Shown one piece after another: positions 8,653 through 17,902 of a stretch of DNA of 64,000 bases. Within the stretch, counting starts at the first letter, position 1; the number at the start of each line of letters is the position of its first letter. The position numbers were made by a program, and so were the translations under genes. The DNA comes from Paenarthrobacter sp. PH39-S1 (GTDB lineage Bacteria > Actinomycetota > Actinomycetes > Actinomycetales > Micrococcaceae): contig NZ_JASISR010000001.1 of the NCBI RefSeq assembly GCF_030063245.1, positions 1-64,000 of the forward strand. Reading direction: 5' to 3'. The notes under the pieces are model-generated. The model saw only the letters and a list, made by a program, of their open reading frames with translations, searched no databases and was not told the origin of the DNA.

Positions 8653-8731
8653 GACGGGGCGGACCAGCGACGACGGGGCGGACCAGCGAGGACGCTGTTG
8701 CGCAACATCGTTATCGCAGGTCCGCCCCGTC
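8653..8731. repeat. REP-like element with duplicated arm
   Basis: The 13-base sequence GACGGGGCGGACC occurs twice in direct orientation (8653-8665 and 8672-8684) and once as a perfect inverted copy GGTCCGCCCCGTC (8719-8731). Between them lies TGTTGCGCAACA, itself palindromic. RNA from either strand would form a strong hairpin. It sits between two convergent genes, as REP-type repeats usually do, and probably also serves as a bidirectional terminator. Confidence 0.55.
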
Positions 8732-8760
8732 ATCAGCGGCCAGCGGCCCGGGCAGCGTCC

Positions 8761-9441
8761 CTAGCTGGCCGTTATCTCAGTGATTTTGCCGCGGGCCAGC
8801 CGGAATTTACGGTCCGTCTTCCCGGTCAGGGCCTGGTCGTGGGTGACCACCAGAATGGTCGTGTTTTTCTCATGCGAGAGCGAGCGCAGCAGTTCGATGA
8901 TGAGTTCGCCCGTTTCGTCATCGAGGTTTCCCGTCGGCTCGTCCGCCAGGATCAGTTTGGGCCTGTTCGCCAAGGCCCGCGCAATCGAAACGCGCTGCTG
9001 CTGACCGCCGGAAAGCCTGTTGGCCTTCCGGTCGTGCATATCCTCAGTCAGTTCCACCTGGTTGAGCAGCTCGGCGGCACGCACGCTGCGTTCGGCCCGG
9101 GACACACCGGCGAATTCCATCGGCAGCATGACGTTTTCCTTCGCCGAGAGGTTCGGGATCAGGTTGTACTGCTGGAAGACGAAACCAATATCGTCTCGGC
9201 GGTAGGCCGTCAGCTTGGCGTCGGGCAGCTTGCTGATGTTGACCTCATCCACCAGCACGTCGCCGGATGTGGCCTTGTCCAGCGCCCCCAGCAGGGACAG
9301 CAGCGTGCTCTTGCCACTGCCGCTCTTGCCCAGAATGGCGGCAAAGGTGCCCTGCCCGACGGAGAAGGTCACTCCATTGACCGGTTTGATGGTGTGGTCG
9401 CCCGATTTGAAGGCCTTGACGACGTCTTTTACTTCCAGCAT
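8761..9441 (-). CDS. ABC transporter ATP-binding protein (MacB/LolD type)
   Basis: A 226-residue ATPase with Walker A GKSGSGKST (about residues 38-46), Q-loop FVFQQYNLIP, signature LSGGQQQRVSIARAL, Walker B LILADEPTGNLD and switch VTHD. The Q-loop sequence and length place it with MacB/LolD-like mechanotransmitting transporters rather than importers. It lies 3 bases downstream of its permease partner on the same strand, so the two form an operon. The transported compound is unknown. Confidence 0.92.
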   Translation of the reverse strand: MLEVKDVVKAFKSGDHTIKPVNGVTFSVGQGTFAAILGKSGSGKSTLLSLLGALDKATSGDVLVDEVNISKLPDAKLTAYRRDDIGFVFQQYNLIPNLSAKENVMLPMEFAGVSRAERSVRAAELLNQVELTEDMHDRKANRLSGGQQQRVSIARALANRPKLILADEPTGNLDDETGELIIELLRSLSHEKNTTILVVTHDQALTGKTDRKFRLARGKITEITAS

Positions 9442-9444
9442 GGC

Positions 9445-10941
9445 TTACTCTCCTCGCAGAACTTCGATGGGACGGATCTTGGCTGTCAGCAGCGCCGGGA
9501 TCAGCGCGCCGAGGGCTGCAATGACCAGGATGCCGACGACGCCGAGGACCAGGGTCTGCCAGCCAACGGAGGTACTGACGGTGCCGATCAGCTGACTCGC
9601 TCCGGCAAAGGCACCCCGACCGCTGCCCTGAAATCGCGTGCCTCCACCGACTGCCTGTCCGGCCGCCTGCCCCGCGGCACCAAGGGCCGCCCGGCGACCC
9701 GAGCCTGCCGCCGTCGTCGTACTCGTGTTGCTGGAGACCAGCGCGCCGACGATCGAATTGCTGCTGAAGGACGCGATGACCGCGCCGGCCACGGAGCCCA
9801 TGACCACCAGCACCAGTGCCTCGATGACGAACTGCACTCCGATGCTGCGATTGGAGGCGCCGATGGCCTTCAGCGCGCCGATCTCCCGGCGGCGTTCACG
9901 CACCACCATGATCATGATCAGCAACACGATCAGACCGGCGGTGCCGAGGGCGGCGATGAAGCCAATCAGGGAGATGTTCTGCACGCTGCCGAGCGAGCCG
10001 ATGGCGGAATCCAGATTGGCGGAGCCGGCGGTGACGTCCACGCGGGTGCTGTCCAGCGCCGACGCCAGCGCTGTCTTGGTGGCATCCACGTTGTCGATGC
10101 TGTCCACAACCACGCTCATGGTGCTGATTTCGCCGGTTTGGCCGGTCAGCGTCTGTGCGGCCACGAGCGGCAGATAGATCGCGTTGTTGTCGAAGGCGGT
10201 GCCGGCGTCGAAGATTCCGGCCACCGTCATGGTGCGGTCGTTGACGGTGAACGTGGAGCCGACGGTCAGGGAGTTCTTGGCGGCCAGCGTGCTGCCGACG
10301 AGCGCCTGGGCGGAGGTCCCGGCGAAATCGCTCAGGGCGGCCCCGCTGATGATGTTGATGGCCGCACCGGCGGCGTTGACCGATCCGTTGATGCCGGTGG
10401 CCTCGATCGGGATGCTGAAGCCGGCCCTTGCGGCGGTGTTGCCGGCCCCGGTCCCGCCGCTGGCTCCGGAGGTGGCGGTAGCGGACGAGTTGCTGGCGGT
10501 GCTGCCGCTCGCCCGGTTACCCAAGGTGCCGGGGTCGACGGCGGACACCAGGCTGGTGGTGCCGTCGGCGGCCCTTCCTCCCGGGCCGCCGGACTGCCCG
10601 CCCCCCTGTGCAGTGGCGGATGCCGCGGCGGTGCCGGAGCTGCTCAACCGGAGCGTGAGCGCCCCGTTGACCGAGCCGACATGCGCCACGGACTGGGCGG
10701 TGCTGACATCGGCAGTGGTCAACGGCTCGCCGCCGCCCTGCCCGCCGCGCGATCCGGCTGGGTTCACCGTCAGGTTGTTGCCGACGGACGCCTTCAGTGA
10801 GGTGATCCTGTCCGCCACGGCCTGATTGGCCACCAGCATGGACAGGGCCAGCCCAATGGCGACGGCCAGAATAACGACGACGGCGCCGCTGCGGACCTTA
10901 TTGCGGAAGGCATTGCCCACACTACGGGCTAAAACACTCAT
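9445..10941 (-). CDS. ABC transporter permease, FtsX/MacB-like, with large extracytoplasmic domain
   Basis: A 498-residue MacB-type permease. One N-terminal helix (GAVVVILAVAIGLALSMLVA) is followed by a roughly 270-residue extracytoplasmic domain, then three C-terminal helices (ISLIGFIAALGTAGLIVLLI and onward) with the FtsX signature RRREIGALKAIGASNRSI. The extracytoplasmic domain is unusually rich in Gly, Ser, Ala and Thr, with low-complexity stretches (for example GGGQSGGPGGRAADG). A further Gly/Ala-rich insert lies between the last helices. It likely acts with the adjacent ATPase in cell-envelope export or signalling. Confidence 0.88.
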   Translation of the reverse strand: MSVLARSVGNAFRNKVRSGAVVVILAVAIGLALSMLVANQAVADRITSLKASVGNNLTVNPAGSRGGQGGGEPLTTADVSTAQSVAHVGSVNGALTLRLSSSGTAAASATAQGGGQSGGPGGRAADGTTSLVSAVDPGTLGNRASGSTASNSSATATSGASGGTGAGNTAARAGFSIPIEATGINGSVNAAGAAINIISGAALSDFAGTSAQALVGSTLAAKNSLTVGSTFTVNDRTMTVAGIFDAGTAFDNNAIYLPLVAAQTLTGQTGEISTMSVVVDSIDNVDATKTALASALDSTRVDVTAGSANLDSAIGSLGSVQNISLIGFIAALGTAGLIVLLIMIMVVRERRREIGALKAIGASNRSIGVQFVIEALVLVVMGSVAGAVIASFSSNSIVGALVSSNTSTTTAAGSGRRAALGAAGQAAGQAVGGGTRFQGSGRGAFAGASQLIGTVSTSVGWQTLVLGVVGILVIAALGALIPALLTAKIRPIEVLRGE

Positions 10942-11238
10942 AATTGCTCCAGAGATTGCCGGCGCCCTGGCGGCGCTCGTTGTCCTTCATGCTTCAGCGT
11001 GTAACCGTGGAAGTGCTTTCCCGATGCTGTGGCCGGGCTGTGAGCCGTGGACCTCCCCGGAAATTCCGGCACTCTGCTTTGTGCTCCTCCCGACGTGGGC
11101 AACGCCTCAGGAAGGGCACAGCCACTGGCCGTTAGACTTGATGCAGACGTCCATCAGCCAACCTTGATGCAGCCGTCTGCCGCCAAATCTCCCGCCAAAC
11201 CACGCTGCATACAATGCCGCCAATCAATTGAGGGTCTC
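10942..11238. other. Divergent promoter region, nothing further recognised
   Basis: About 300 bases separate the ABC permease from the FemAB-like gene on the opposite strand. It should hold both promoters, but no confident -35/-10 pair, operator or structured RNA stands out. An in-frame ATG at 11167 could lengthen the downstream protein. Confidence 0.4.
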
Positions 11239-12355
<1,117 letters not shown>

Positions 12356-12379
12356 GCTTCAGCCGGTGGGAAGGGCCAG

Positions 12380-13855
12380 ATGAGCGACAAGTCACAGGAC
12401 AGGAACCGCTCGGTGCAACATCCCGGAATGATTCCCGTGGTTCCGGCAGTGAAGCAGAATTACGCGGCACGGAGTGTGCTGCGTAAGCTCGTGCAGGGCG
12501 AAGCACCACCGACGGCCCCGATGAGTATCGTGGAACGCCTTGCCGGCAGCCCCTATGCGAATCCGATGATCCAGGTGGGCGGGGTGGATGCCTCGGCCCG
12601 CAAGACCATCGATTTCGCGCTGCATCTGGCCGAAACGATGTTCCGCTACGGGGCCGGGGCCCTGGAGGTGGAGACCAGCATCATCGCGGTCACCGCTGCG
12701 CTTGGGCTGCGCAATATCGAGGTCGACATCACGAACCAGTCGGTCATCATCAACTACGCCAAGAAGGATGCCACGCCCATCACCCTGCTGCGCGTGGTGC
12801 GGTCGTGGACCAATAACTATGCCGGCCTGGCACTGGTGCATGAGCTGGTGACCGACATTGTCTCCGGCGGGGTGGGCCGCGACGAGTCGTATCGCCGGCT
12901 GGACGTCATCCTCAGGAGCCCGAGGCCCTTCCCGCGCTGGATGGTGACCCTGGCGGAGGCCGGATTTGCCGGCATCGTCGTGGCAGTGATCGGTGGCGCC
13001 GCCTTCGGCGCGCTAGTCGCGTTGCTCAGCTCGCTGCTGGTGGGGCTGCTGGCCCGTACCCTGGGCAAATGGCGGGTGCCGGACTTCTTCATCACGGGGG
13101 CCAGCTCCTTTGTGGTGACCGCGATAGCCTTGGCATGTTCCCTGCTGAACGTTCCCCTGACCCCTGCCACGGTGGTGGCCGGCGGTATTCTGCTGCTGCT
13201 GCCCTCCGGCCGGCTCGTCTCCGCCGTCCAGGATGCCATCAATGGCTTCCCCGTGACAGCCGCGGGACGTTTCCTGTCCGCGTTCCTGACCTTTGGTGCG
13301 ATCGTCTCCGGTATTGCCGGGGCCCTGGTCTGCGGATCGCTTTTCGGCTCCGGGGACCTGAACGTGACGCAGCCGCTGTCCGGCGGTCTGCCCTTATGGA
13401 TCGCCCTGCCGCTGGTGCTGCTGGCCTCCGTGGCCATCGGCATTGCCGAGCAGACCAAGATTAAGCTGCTGCTGCCCACCGGCCTGATCGGGCTGATGGG
13501 GTACTGCGTCCTGCTGGTCGCCACGGCGGCCGGGCTCGGCGACAGATTCGCGCCCGCAGTGGCCGCCGTTGCCGTGGGAATGGCGGCTCGTTTCGTGGCG
13601 CTGCGGATGGGGGCGCCGCAGCTGGTTGTCGCCGTGCCGTCCGTCATTTTCCTGCTGGTGGGGTTGTCCATCTTCCGCGCCATGTTCGTCATGACCATCA
13701 CTCCAGCCGCCTCGGTGGAAGGCGCGGTGGGACTGTTTAATGCTCTGATCATCATCATGGCCGTTGCCGCCGGCGTGGTGCTCGGCGATAATCTGGCACG
13801 TCCACTGACCCGGGGGCAGGGGAGCAACGAGAAGCGGCGCAACCGGCGCCGTTAG
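12380..13855 (+). CDS. Threonine/serine exporter, ThrE family
   Basis: A 491-residue exporter combining the ThrE N-terminal cytoplasmic/4-helix unit and the smaller C-terminal unit in one chain, as in Corynebacterium ThrE. The N-terminal part carries ALHLAETMFRYGAGALEVET and VSGGVGRDESYRRLDVI; then come about 10 membrane helices (ITGASSFVVTAIALACSLLN, GGILLLLPSGRLVSAVQDAI). The start at ATG 12380 has GGAAGGG 6 bases upstream, which excludes the polyglutamine tract from the protein. It is downstream of and probably co-transcribed with the FemAB-like gene. The substrate is inferred from the family. Confidence 0.88.
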   Translation: MSDKSQDRNRSVQHPGMIPVVPAVKQNYAARSVLRKLVQGEAPPTAPMSIVERLAGSPYANPMIQVGGVDASARKTIDFALHLAETMFRYGAGALEVETSIIAVTAALGLRNIEVDITNQSVIINYAKKDATPITLLRVVRSWTNNYAGLALVHELVTDIVSGGVGRDESYRRLDVILRSPRPFPRWMVTLAEAGFAGIVVAVIGGAAFGALVALLSSLLVGLLARTLGKWRVPDFFITGASSFVVTAIALACSLLNVPLTPATVVAGGILLLLPSGRLVSAVQDAINGFPVTAAGRFLSAFLTFGAIVSGIAGALVCGSLFGSGDLNVTQPLSGGLPLWIALPLVLLASVAIGIAEQTKIKLLLPTGLIGLMGYCVLLVATAAGLGDRFAPAVAAVAVGMAARFVALRMGAPQLVVAVPSVIFLLVGLSIFRAMFVMTITPAASVEGAVGLFNALIIIMAVAAGVVLGDNLARPLTRGQGSNEKRRNRRR

Positions 13856-13920
13856 CGCTCCTGCATGAATTTTCCCCGCCCGCTCCGGTCGGCGAGGCCA
13901 ACATGCCTGCAACGTGGACG

Positions 13921-14928
13921 CTATTTGAGGAACTTGGACGTCCGCCGGTCCGCGAGGATCTTTCCGCCGGTCTGGCAGGTCGGACAATACTGCAGCGACG
14001 TGTCAGCGAAGGAGACCTCCCGGACCTCGTCGCCGCAGACGGGGCAGGCCTGTCCCGTTCTTCCATGGACCCGCATGCTGGCCCGTTTCGTGTCCTTCAA
14101 TGCGCTGGCCGGCTTGCCTTCGGCTGACTTAACGGCCGCTCCGAGCACGTTCCCGATGGCGTCGTACAACGCCCTGACGGCCGGCTCGTCCAAGGATCGG
14201 GCGATGGCGAAGGGCGACAGCCGCGCGGCATGCAGTATCTCGTCGCTGTAGGCGTTTCCGATTCCGGCGATCACCCGCTGATTGCGCAGCAAACCCTTGA
14301 GCTGGCCGGAGCCTGCGGCCAGGATGCCGGCCAGTTCCGGAACGCCGAAGTCCGCGCTGAGCGGATCCGGTCCGAGGGCGGCGATGCCGGGTACATCGGA
14401 CGGGCTGCGGACGACGTAAACCGCCAGGCTCTTCCTGGTCCCGGCCTCGGTCAGATCCAGGCTCCGCACGGCGGAATCCTGGTCGAAGGTCAGTCGTGCA
14501 GCGATCGGTCCTTTGCCCGGGTGCAGCACAGCGTTCGACGGCGTTTCAAAGTACCGTACCCAGCCCGCCTTTGCCAGGTGGAAGATCAGGTGGAGTGGCC
14601 CGGGGGTCCAGTCCGCGTGAGCCTCAGTATCCGCGGCAGTGGAAGCGTGAGCCTCAGTTTCCGCGACCGCGGCACCATAAGCCTCGGTATCCGCGGCGGC
14701 GGCCGCGGCACCGTGGAGGTCGGGGGATCCGAGCGCGGTGAGGGACATATCGACGAACTTTCCGTGCCGTGTCACGGCGGCGAGCCGCAGCCCCTGCAGG
14801 TCTGCGTAGGACGGATCGGCCGTCTTCAGCGCCGCGGAGGACAGAACCTGCATCCGCGTCAGCATTGCCCCCAACAGATTTGTCTGCAGAAAGCCGATCA
14901 GACCGGCAACCTCCGGAAGTTCTGGCAT
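13921..14928 (-). CDS. Formamidopyrimidine-DNA glycosylase / endonuclease VIII family protein
   Basis: A base-excision repair glycosylase/AP lyase of 335 residues. The N-terminal MPELPEV has the Fpg-type Pro-2 catalytic residue and Glu-3. HGKFVDMSL, LIFHLAKAGWVRY and the helix-two-turn-helix region GLLRNQRVIAGIGNAYSDEI follow. A C-terminal zinc finger (CPVCGDEV...YCPTCQTG) is intact. ATG 14928 gives the required N-terminal proline. An insert of about 30 residues after LTALGSPDLHG consists of 10-residue Ala/Thr/Glu repeats encoded by 30-bp DNA repeats and lies between two conserved blocks. The preferred lesion (oxidised purine or pyrimidine) cannot be told. Confidence 0.9.
   Translation of the reverse strand: MPELPEVAGLIGFLQTNLLGAMLTRMQVLSSAALKTADPSYADLQGLRLAAVTRHGKFVDMSLTALGSPDLHGAAAAAADTEAYGAAVAETEAHASTAADTEAHADWTPGPLHLIFHLAKAGWVRYFETPSNAVLHPGKGPIAARLTFDQDSAVRSLDLTEAGTRKSLAVYVVRSPSDVPGIAALGPDPLSADFGVPELAGILAAGSGQLKGLLRNQRVIAGIGNAYSDEILHAARLSPFAIARSLDEPAVRALYDAIGNVLGAAVKSAEGKPASALKDTKRASMRVHGRTGQACPVCGDEVREVSFADTSLQYCPTCQTGGKILADRRTSKFLK
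14616..14705. repeat. 30-bp tandem repeat inside the glycosylase gene
   Basis: Three imperfect 30-base units start at 14616, 14646 and 14676, each containing GCCTCAGTATCCGCG or a close variant. In the protein they give the 10-residue motifs DTEAYGAAVA, ETEAHASTAA and DTEAHADWTP. The frame is kept, so the array expands or contracts an Ala/Glu-rich surface loop. Confidence 0.7.
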
Positions 14929-15038
14929 ACAGCCATTGTGCCCCAACGCCAGGGATCCGCGCAGTATGGAAATTCCCACGGCCCGAGGCGTCCCTCGGCA
15001 CACTCCAGAAGAGTGCTCAGCAGCGTTCAGAAGGGTGG

Positions 15039-15863
15039 TCAGATTTTTCCGATCGGCAGTTTCTTCTCGGCTTGGAAACCGTCCTCGTTGCGCCCCCGGG
15101 CCCAATAGCCGGAAAGCGAGACCTGGGACCTCTCCAGGCCCTGTCCGGCGAAGAAGATCTTCCGGAGTGCTTTCATATATTCGCGCTCGCCGTGGGCAAA
15201 GACATCTACTGTTCCCTCGCGCCACGTGGCCGCCGCCACCGCGTCTGTCAGCAGGGCGCTGGTGCCGGCGGGTTCACCCTCGCGGAGCAGCCAGACCAAT
15301 TCCATTCCACGCGGGGCGGCAATTTCCTGGATGTCCGCTTCGGCGTCGACCTCCAGAAAAGCGTGGCCAACGGCACCTTCGGGCAGCGCTTCCATCGCCG
15401 CGGCGATGGCGGGTAGTGCGGCCTCGTCGCCGGCATACAGGTACCAGTCGGCGTCCGGGGTTGGGGTATAGCCGCCGCCCGGTCCGGAGACGATCAGTCG
15501 GTCACCCGGTTGGGCCGCCGCGGCCCACGGGCCGGCCAGACCCTCGTCTCCGTGCACCACAAAGTCGATGGCCAGTTCCTGCGCCACCGGGTTCACCCAG
15601 CGGACCGTGTAGGTGCGGGTGGACGGCCATTGTTCGCGCGGAAGCGTGTCCCGGAGGGCGAAAACGTCAACTGGTTCCGGATAGTCGACGCCGGGCTGAA
15701 GAAAGTGGAGCTTGACGTACATATCGGTGGAATTGTTCGGGGTGAAGTCCGAGAAGCCCGCACCTCCTGCGATAACGCGCACCATATGGTCACCGAGCCA
15801 GTGCGTCCGCAGCACGGTCAGGGTGGCCTGCGGACGGTGCTTTACGGCGGGGGCAATTGTCAT
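15039..15863 (-). CDS. Siderophore-interacting protein (FAD-dependent ferric-siderophore reductase)
   Basis: A 274-residue SIP/ViuB-type reductase that would release iron from imported ferric siderophores using NAD(P)H and FAD in the cytoplasm. The FAD-binding barrel carries STRTYTVRW (the R-x-Y-T flavin motif) and FVVHGDEGLAGPWAAAAQPG; the C-terminal nucleotide-binding domain has DWYLYAGDEAALPAIAAAM and a C-terminal GYWARGRNEDGFQAEK. All blocks are in the usual order and the length is typical. ATG 15863 begins MTIAPAVKHRPQATLTVL; longer frames upstream run into the ung region. No siderophore transporter lies nearby. Confidence 0.9.
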   Translation of the reverse strand: MTIAPAVKHRPQATLTVLRTHWLGDHMVRVIAGGAGFSDFTPNNSTDMYVKLHFLQPGVDYPEPVDVFALRDTLPREQWPSTRTYTVRWVNPVAQELAIDFVVHGDEGLAGPWAAAAQPGDRLIVSGPGGGYTPTPDADWYLYAGDEAALPAIAAAMEALPEGAVGHAFLEVDAEADIQEIAAPRGMELVWLLREGEPAGTSALLTDAVAAATWREGTVDVFAHGEREYMKALRKIFFAGQGLERSQVSLSGYWARGRNEDGFQAEKKLPIGKI

Positions 15864-15939
15864 GTCAGGGCTCCTGGGATCGGCGTGGACAACCTCCAGA
15901 CCGGGCTTTTGCCAGCTGGGTGAGGGCGCCCTTACGAGC

Positions 15940-16713
15940 CTATAGCGAGGGAAGGGCCCAGTCGACCGGGGACCCGCCCTGGGCCTGCAGCAGTTCGTTG
16001 GTGCGGCTGAACGGCCGCGATCCGAAGAATCCGCGGGAAGCGGACAACGGGCTGGGGTGCGCGGAGACGACGGCGGCGGTTCCGCCCAGCAGCGGCCGGA
16101 GTTTGAGTGCATCCTTGCCCCAAAGGACGGCGACCAGCGGCGTGTCCCGGGCTGCCAGGGAGCTGATGGCGGCATCCGTGACGAACTCCCAGCCCTTCCC
16201 GCGGTGCGAGCCGGTGGCTCCCGGCGCCACGGAAAGAACCCTGTTCAGCAGCATCACACCCCGGTCCGCCCACGGGCTCAGATCACCGTGCTGCACCGGC
16301 GGAATGCCAAGATCCGACTGAAGCTCCTTATAAATGTTGGCCAGACTACGCGGCAGCGGGCGGGTGCGCCGGTCCGTGCAGAACGCCAGCCCGACGGAGT
16401 GCCCCGGGGTGGGGTAGGGATCCTGACCGGCGATCAGCACCCTGACGTCGGCCAGGGGACGTTCGAAGGCGCGCAAAACGTGCCGGGGACGGGGCAGAAA
16501 CCCGGGTCCGTCGTCGTACTCCCGCCGCAGAAAGCGGCCCATCCGGCGCAGCTGCTCCTCGACCGGCTGCAGGGCCGCGGCCCAGTCCGGAGCCATGGCC
16601 GCCAGCGGCTCATCCGCTAAGCGCGCGAGCGCGTCCTCATCGTCAGCCTGCCAGCGGCCTGTCCCGGGGGGATCGGATGCGGGGGGATCGAAAAGTGCAT
16701 CGGAATCAGTCAC
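15940..16713 (-). CDS. ung: Uracil-DNA glycosylase, family 1
   Basis: A 257-residue enzyme that removes uracil from DNA. The water-activating motif reads [16 protein letters not shown] (Asp in GQDP, with Pro where enterobacteria have His, as in other actinobacteria). [25 protein letters not shown] and the uracil-binding [11 protein letters not shown] follow. The GTG at 16713 ([15 protein letters not shown]) was chosen as start. Frames upstream of it are open but do not look like the family. The gene is convergent with nothing and lies upstream of the SIP gene by about 75 bases on the same strand, with no obvious functional link. Confidence 0.92.
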   Translation of the reverse strand: MTDSDALFDPPASDPPGTGRWQADDEDALARLADEPLAAMAPDWAAALQPVEEQLRRMGRFLRREYDDGPGFLPRPRHVLRAFERPLADVRVLIAGQDPYPTPGHSVGLAFCTDRRTRPLPRSLANIYKELQSDLGIPPVQHGDLSPWADRGVMLLNRVLSVAPGATGSHRGKGWEFVTDAAISSLAARDTPLVAVLWGKDALKLRPLLGGTAAVVSAHPSPLSASRGFFGSRPFSRTNELLQAQGGSPVDWALPSL

Positions 16714-16925
16714 GCACCCTATTCTGGCCGACCCGGAGCGCATGTGCATCGTCCGCTCGGCGGCACGCACAGGGGACCGCCCAGCTGGCACGCCAACGGC
16801 CTGGCGGGTGACCGGCAGGGGGAAGCGGCCGGCGGGCAGGCCAAAAGGCCACCAAATGACAACAGTGTGATTCGCACTTATCATGGAGGGACTTGACTTT
16901 GCCGGAATTTGGAATGGAGTGTGCC

Positions 16926-17237
16926 GTGGCTGAACCTGCACCGATGCCCGGGACTCCGGTGGATGCCGGCCCCGGGGGGGAGCAGGCCGCGAGGGCCGTC
17001 AGCGCACGCGACGCGCAGATGCTTGCGCTGGAACGGCAGTGGTGGAAGTACGCCGGGGCCAAGGAGCAGGCCATCCGTGAGCTCTTTGACATGTCCGCGA
17101 CGCACTATTATCAGATCCTCAATGCCCTGATCGACACAGAGGACGCTTTGGCCCATGATCCAATGCTGGTCAAGAGACTGCGTAGACTACGTACGTCGCG
17201 TCAGAGGGCCAGGACGGCCCGCCGGCTGGGAAACTGA
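16926..17237 (+). CDS. DUF3263 family helix-turn-helix-like protein
   Basis: A protein of about 103 residues whose core ([20 protein letters not shown] through [14 protein letters not shown]) matches DUF3263, a small actinobacterial family. The pattern [20 protein letters not shown] looks like a sigma-region-4 type helix-turn-helix, and the C-terminus ([18 protein letters not shown]) is strongly basic, so DNA binding is plausible. The GTG at 16926 has GGAG 6 bases upstream; TTG 16893 and ATG 16914 are alternatives. It lies directly upstream of the LytR_C gene, an arrangement shared by other actinobacteria. Confidence 0.82.
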   Translation: MAEPAPMPGTPVDAGPGGEQAARAVSARDAQMLALERQWWKYAGAKEQAIRELFDMSATHYYQILNALIDTEDALAHDPMLVKRLRRLRTSRQRARTARRLGN

Positions 17238-17278
17238 CGCGAAGCCACGTGCAATAAACACAAGGACGCAGTAGCCAC

Positions 17279-17902
17279 ATGAGCAAACACCCGCGGGATG
17301 AGTTCGACAAAGTCCCCGAACATTCGTCGCGCCGCGGGGTCCACCGCGATTCCATTGATGCACCGAGGGCCGCGCTTGCACCGCTGATTGTTTTCGGTGT
17401 GGTGGCCTTGATCATCGGTGCCGCAGCGTTCTTTGTGCTGCCGAAGTTCGGCTTCGGCTCCGTGTCCGATACCTCCGGATCGCCGTCGGCTACGCCAACG
17501 TCGACGCCTGCATCCTCCAGTCCCGAACCCTCCGGCGCCCCTTCGTCGAGCGCGCCTGCCACCCCGACCTCCAGGGTGGCGGCGCCGCCGTCGTCCGCGC
17601 CGGCTGCAGCACCTCAGGCCACTGCAGTGGACAGGACAACGCCGATCAGTGTGCTCAATGCCTCAGGCGTCGTGGGACTCGCCGCGAAGTACGGTGACAT
17701 GGTGACCGGCGCCGGGTGGTCGGTCAGCCAGATGGCCAACTGGGCTGGTGCGGCCCAGCCCAGCTCGGTCATTTTTTACCAGGGCGCCGAGCAGAAAGCC
17801 ACTGCCGAGGCGGTCGGGGCATTGCTGGGGATCACCCGATTGACCGAGACCGCGGACCTGCAGATTCCGCTGGCTGTTGTGCTGGGGCCGGGAGCTCAGT
17901 GA
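17279..17902 (+). CDS. LytR C-terminal domain membrane protein
   Basis: A 207-residue envelope protein with a short cytoplasmic N-terminus, one membrane helix (APLIVFGVVALIIGAAAFFV, residues 37-56), a roughly 55-residue Ser/Pro/Ala-rich linker and a C-terminal LytR_C domain (TPISVLNASGVVGLAAKYGDM to the end). LytR_C domains accompany cell-wall teichoic-acid/arabinogalactan ligases; here the domain stands alone on an anchor. Its stop overlaps the next gene start by 4 bases (GTGA), so the two are translationally coupled. Confidence 0.85.
   Translation: MSKHPRDEFDKVPEHSSRRGVHRDSIDAPRAALAPLIVFGVVALIIGAAAFFVLPKFGFGSVSDTSGSPSATPTSTPASSSPEPSGAPSSSAPATPTSRVAAPPSSAPAAAPQATAVDRTTPISVLNASGVVGLAAKYGDMVTGAGWSVSQMANWAGAAQPSSVIFYQGAEQKATAEAVGALLGITRLTETADLQIPLAVVLGPGAQ

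Noticed and set aside
8698-10800. 700-codon plus-strand frame across the ABC transporter genes
   Set aside because: Antisense shadow of the ATPase and permease; the translation is a Gln/His/Arg-rich repeat-like string with no domain.
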